From: Bacillota bacterium
Lineage (GTDB): Bacteria > Bacillota > Clostridia > Christensenellales > UBA1242
NCBI GenBank assembly: GCA_009784375.1
Contig: WRBV01000007.1
Location: 1-51,769, forward strand
Length of the DNA: 51,769 bases
Direction of reading: 5' to 3'
The translations under genes were made by a program, and so were the position numbers. This document shows positions 49,769-51,769 of this stretch, piece by piece (the first letter of the stretch is position 1; every line of letters starts with the position of its first letter). The notes under the pieces are model-generated. The model did no database searches. It was given only the letters and a program-made list of their open reading frames with translations, and was not told where the DNA came from.

Positions 49769-50884
49769 ATGAAAGACCCACGAATTACCGAGCTTGCTCA
49801 TAACTTGCTGTCACATAGCTGTCGTCTTGAAAAAGGTCAATCCGTCATCATCGAAGGCAGCCACGAATCAAAAGATTTAATAATCGCACTTGTCAAGCGT
49901 TGTTATGAAATCGGAGCAATGCCTTTTGTACGTTTGTCACATGAACAAATTTCACGTGAATTATTGATGGGTACAACCGAAGAACAAACAAAGCTTTCAT
50001 GCAAATATGCAAAACCACTTTTCGAAGAGGCAAGCGCATACATAGGTATCGGTGCATCAAGCAACGTTTTCGAAACATCAGACGTTCCAGTCGAAAATAA
50101 AAACATCTACACAAAATATTATGCAAAGCCAATCCATAAAGACATTCGTGTCAAAAAAACCAAGTGGGTTATTTTGCGCTATCCTAATCCATCTATGGCA
50201 CAACTTGCACAAAGTTCACTAGAGGCATTTTCTGACTTTTTCTTTGACGTTTGTAATCTTGATTATACAAAGATGGAAGCGGCCATGAAGCCATTGAAAA
50301 AACTTATCGAACGCACAGATCGCGTTCGTATCATTGCCACCGACACAGACCTCTCATTTTCGATTAAGGGACAAAAAGCAGTAATCTGCAGCGGTCGCCA
50401 AAACATCCCAGACGGCGAAATCTTTACAAGTCCTATCAAGAACTCGGTCAACGGCAAAATTCGATTTAATATTCCATCACTTTGTAAAGGCATTGTACAT
50501 AATGATGTTACGCTTGAGTTCAAAGATGGCAAAGTCATCAATGCATCATCAAGCAACACAAAGGCACTTGAAAATGAACTTGATTCCGACGAAGGTGCAC
50601 GTTATATAGGTGAATTCGCATTTGGTGTCAACCCATTTATTGCAAAACCTATGTACGATACGCTGTTCGATGAAAAAATGCGTGGAAGCATTCACCTTGC
50701 ACTAGGCTCATGTTACGAGGACGCAAGTAACGGAAACAAGTCCCAAGTCCATTGGGATATCGTTCAATCGCACGAGCCAGAATTCGGTGGCGGGGAAATT
50801 TATTTTGACGACATCCTAATCCGAAAAGACGGTCGATTTATGATAGAAGAATTATTAGGATTAAACCCAGAAAATTTGAAATAG
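49769..50884 (+). CDS. M29-family (AmpS/thermophilic) aminopeptidase
   Basis: 371-residue metallo-aminopeptidase that removes N-terminal residues from peptides in the cytoplasm. Family blocks: LEKGQSVIIEG, RQNIPDGEIFTSPI (metal Glu), FAFGVNP, HLALGSCYED (metal His) and IYFDDILIRKDGRF (metal Asp). Length is slightly below the usual 400-410. AAGGAG lies 7 nt before ATG 49769, so the start is secure. Single gene, followed by the tRNA promoter. Confidence 0.92.
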   Translation: MKDPRITELAHNLLSHSCRLEKGQSVIIEGSHESKDLIIALVKRCYEIGAMPFVRLSHEQISRELLMGTTEEQTKLSCKYAKPLFEEASAYIGIGASSNVFETSDVPVENKNIYTKYYAKPIHKDIRVKKTKWVILRYPNPSMAQLAQSSLEAFSDFFFDVCNLDYTKMEAAMKPLKKLIERTDRVRIIATDTDLSFSIKGQKAVICSGRQNIPDGEIFTSPIKNSVNGKIRFNIPSLCKGIVHNDVTLEFKDGKVINASSSNTKALENELDSDEGARYIGEFAFGVNPFIAKPMYDTLFDEKMRGSIHLALGSCYEDASNGNKSQVHWDIVQSHEPEFGGGEIYFDDILIRKDGRFMIEELLGLNPENLK

Positions 50885-50888
50885 AAAC

Positions 50889-50917
50889 TTGCAAAACATG
50901 TAATTAAAGAGTATAAT
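50889..50917 (+). promoter_or_regulatory. tRNA-Arg promoter
   Basis: -35 TTGCAA (50889-50894), 17-bp spacer, -10 TATAAT (50912-50917), the same pair as the tmRNA promoter. Confidence 0.7.
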
Positions 50918-50992
50918 TTATATGCTCTTTTACGTGCCTGTACCTTCGGTCTATGCGCATTCCTCTGTCAAGTCGCGCGACCTTCGCTTCAC

Positions 50993-51067
50993 GCGCCTGT
51001 GGTGAAATGGATATCACAGCAGTCTTCGGAACTGCTTTTCGGGGTTCGAGTCCCTGCGGGCGCGCCA
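50993..51067 (+). tRNA. tRNA-Arg (anticodon UCG)
   Basis: Full cloverleaf: acceptor GCGCCTG/CGGGCGC, D stem GTGA/TCAC, anticodon stem GCAGT/ACTGC with loop CTTCGGA (anticodon TCG at 51026-51028), T-arm CGGGG-TTCGAGT-CCCTG, discriminator G and encoded CCA. It reads CGA-type arginine codons. Confidence 0.95.
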
Positions 51068-51072
51068 ATAAC

Positions 51073-51769
51073 AATTTTGCTTAATCAAAAATTACACTAC
51101 TCTCAAACGAGTTACTAGCGTACAAAGAGTATTGTTGGGTTTGAGACTTATCAAAAATTACACTACTCTCAAACAATGTATGGCGTTACGTTCTGCTTCT
51201 TCCAGTTTGAGACTTATCAAAAATTACACTACTCTCAAACGATGCGGAGCGTTTGTCGTTAAAGGAGCAAAGTTTGAGACTTATCAAAAATTACACTACT
51301 CTCAAACTGCGGGTATTCCTGACCATGAGTTGAAAGTGTTTGAGACTTATCAAAAATTACACTACTCTCAAACTTTCAAGCCTTCCTCTTTGCACACCTG
51401 CATGTTTGAGACTTATCAAAAATTACACTACTCTCAAACCTTGTGTCGGCGAATTGTCGCATTAATTTAGTTTGAGACTTATCAAAAATTACACTACTCT
51501 CAAACATGGACAAGTGGTATATATGCCACATCCGAGTTTGAGACTTATCAAAAATTACACTACTCTCAAACAGAAGCCGGTATGGTTCGACATCACTCCA
51601 CGTTTGAGACTTATCAAAAATTACACTACTCTCAAACTCTGCACATTTAGTAATTGCTGTGCATTCAGTTTGAGACTTATCAAAAATTACACTACTCTCA
51701 AACAGTTAACCAAGTATAGCATTCCATTGACATGTTTGAGACTTATCAAAAATTACACTACTCTCAAAC
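51073..51769 (-). CRISPR. CRISPR array, type II-like 36-bp repeats, 10 spacers, continues past window
   Basis: Eleven 36-bp repeats beginning GTTTGAGACTTATC and ending TACTCTCAAAC on the plus strand, starting at 51073, 51139, 51205, 51272, 51338, 51404, 51470, 51536, 51602, 51668 and 51734; spacers are 30 nt except one of 31. The repeat at 51073 is degenerate over its first 11 bases and is otherwise exact. That end is probably leader-distal, so transcription should be on the minus strand, where the repeat reads GTTTGAGAGTAGTGTAAT onwards, like type II repeats. No cas gene or tracrRNA is visible; they would lie right of the window. Confidence 0.95.

Noticed and set aside
51132..51470. 112-codon frame across the CRISPR repeats
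   Set aside because: It is the repeat translated over and over; the array structure explains it.
51109..51733. Self-targeting CRISPR spacers
   Set aside because: By eye none of the ten spacers matches elsewhere in this window; a genome-wide search was not possible.

Overview
The window comes from an AT-rich, Gram-positive-type, spore-forming bacterium, most likely an uncultured anaerobic Clostridia-like Bacillota. The evidence is SpoIIE, a CwlD-type amidase, a protein built from the Spo0A output domain, a class III (oxygen-sensitive) ribonucleotide reductase with ATP cone, lipoproteins and a PrsA-type foldase with single-membrane signals, Ku/LigD repair genes and an archaeal-type ProRS. I cannot place it more precisely. 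UGA is an ordinary stop codon here.

Layout. 1-2.1 kb: a secreted subtilase (cut by the window edge), a coupled two-TM protein and a lipoprotein. 2.3-3.2 kb: fba alone. 3.3-6.8 kb: a DrrAB-like ABC exporter divergent from a PadR/DUF1700/DUF4097 envelope-sensing operon. 6.9-10.5 kb: three unrecognised membrane or surface proteins, one with a poly-Asn tail. 10.8-16.1 kb: an ABC-F protein, gpmI, tpiA and pgk; with fba this covers much of lower glycolysis. 16.2-26.9 kb: recR with an unknown coiled-coil protein, spoIIE, cwlD, an unknown gene, a flippase-like membrane protein, a PrsA-like foldase and a FtsX/LolD-type ABC pair, all on the minus strand. 27-29.2 kb: ku, a minimal DNA ligase and LigD polymerase. 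29.3-35.5 kb: a ComEC-like beta-lactamase-fold protein, typA, a Spo0A output-domain protein and an HTH/peptidase-like/membrane operon. 35.7-40 kb: tmRNA, a decayed four-helix-bundle gene, an HD protein and pnuC. 40-43 kb: nrdG (interrupted) and nrdD. 43.2-50.9 kb: a second ComEC-like protein, ychF, proS, DUF3781, tyrS, mscS and an M29-type aminopeptidase. 51-51.8 kb: tRNA-Arg(UCG) and a type II-like CRISPR array running off the window.

Expression signals are unusual. Many first genes of transcription units have a -10 hexamer only 5-8 nt before the start codon and no Shine-Dalgarno sequence, so they should be leaderless. Downstream operon genes have strong AGGAG-type sites. The commonest -35 element is TTGCAA or TTGCAT rather than TTGACA.

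The most striking candidate for something undescribed is a 37-nt identical, foldable 5' leader shared by pgk and nrdD. Each copy sits about 90 nt downstream of its own promoter and abuts the Shine-Dalgarno. Other highlights are a triosephosphate isomerase with Gln in place of the catalytic Glu, an nrdG whose second cluster cysteine codon is UGA, a DNA ligase lacking the OB fold, and an nrdD promoter with two NrdR-like boxes.
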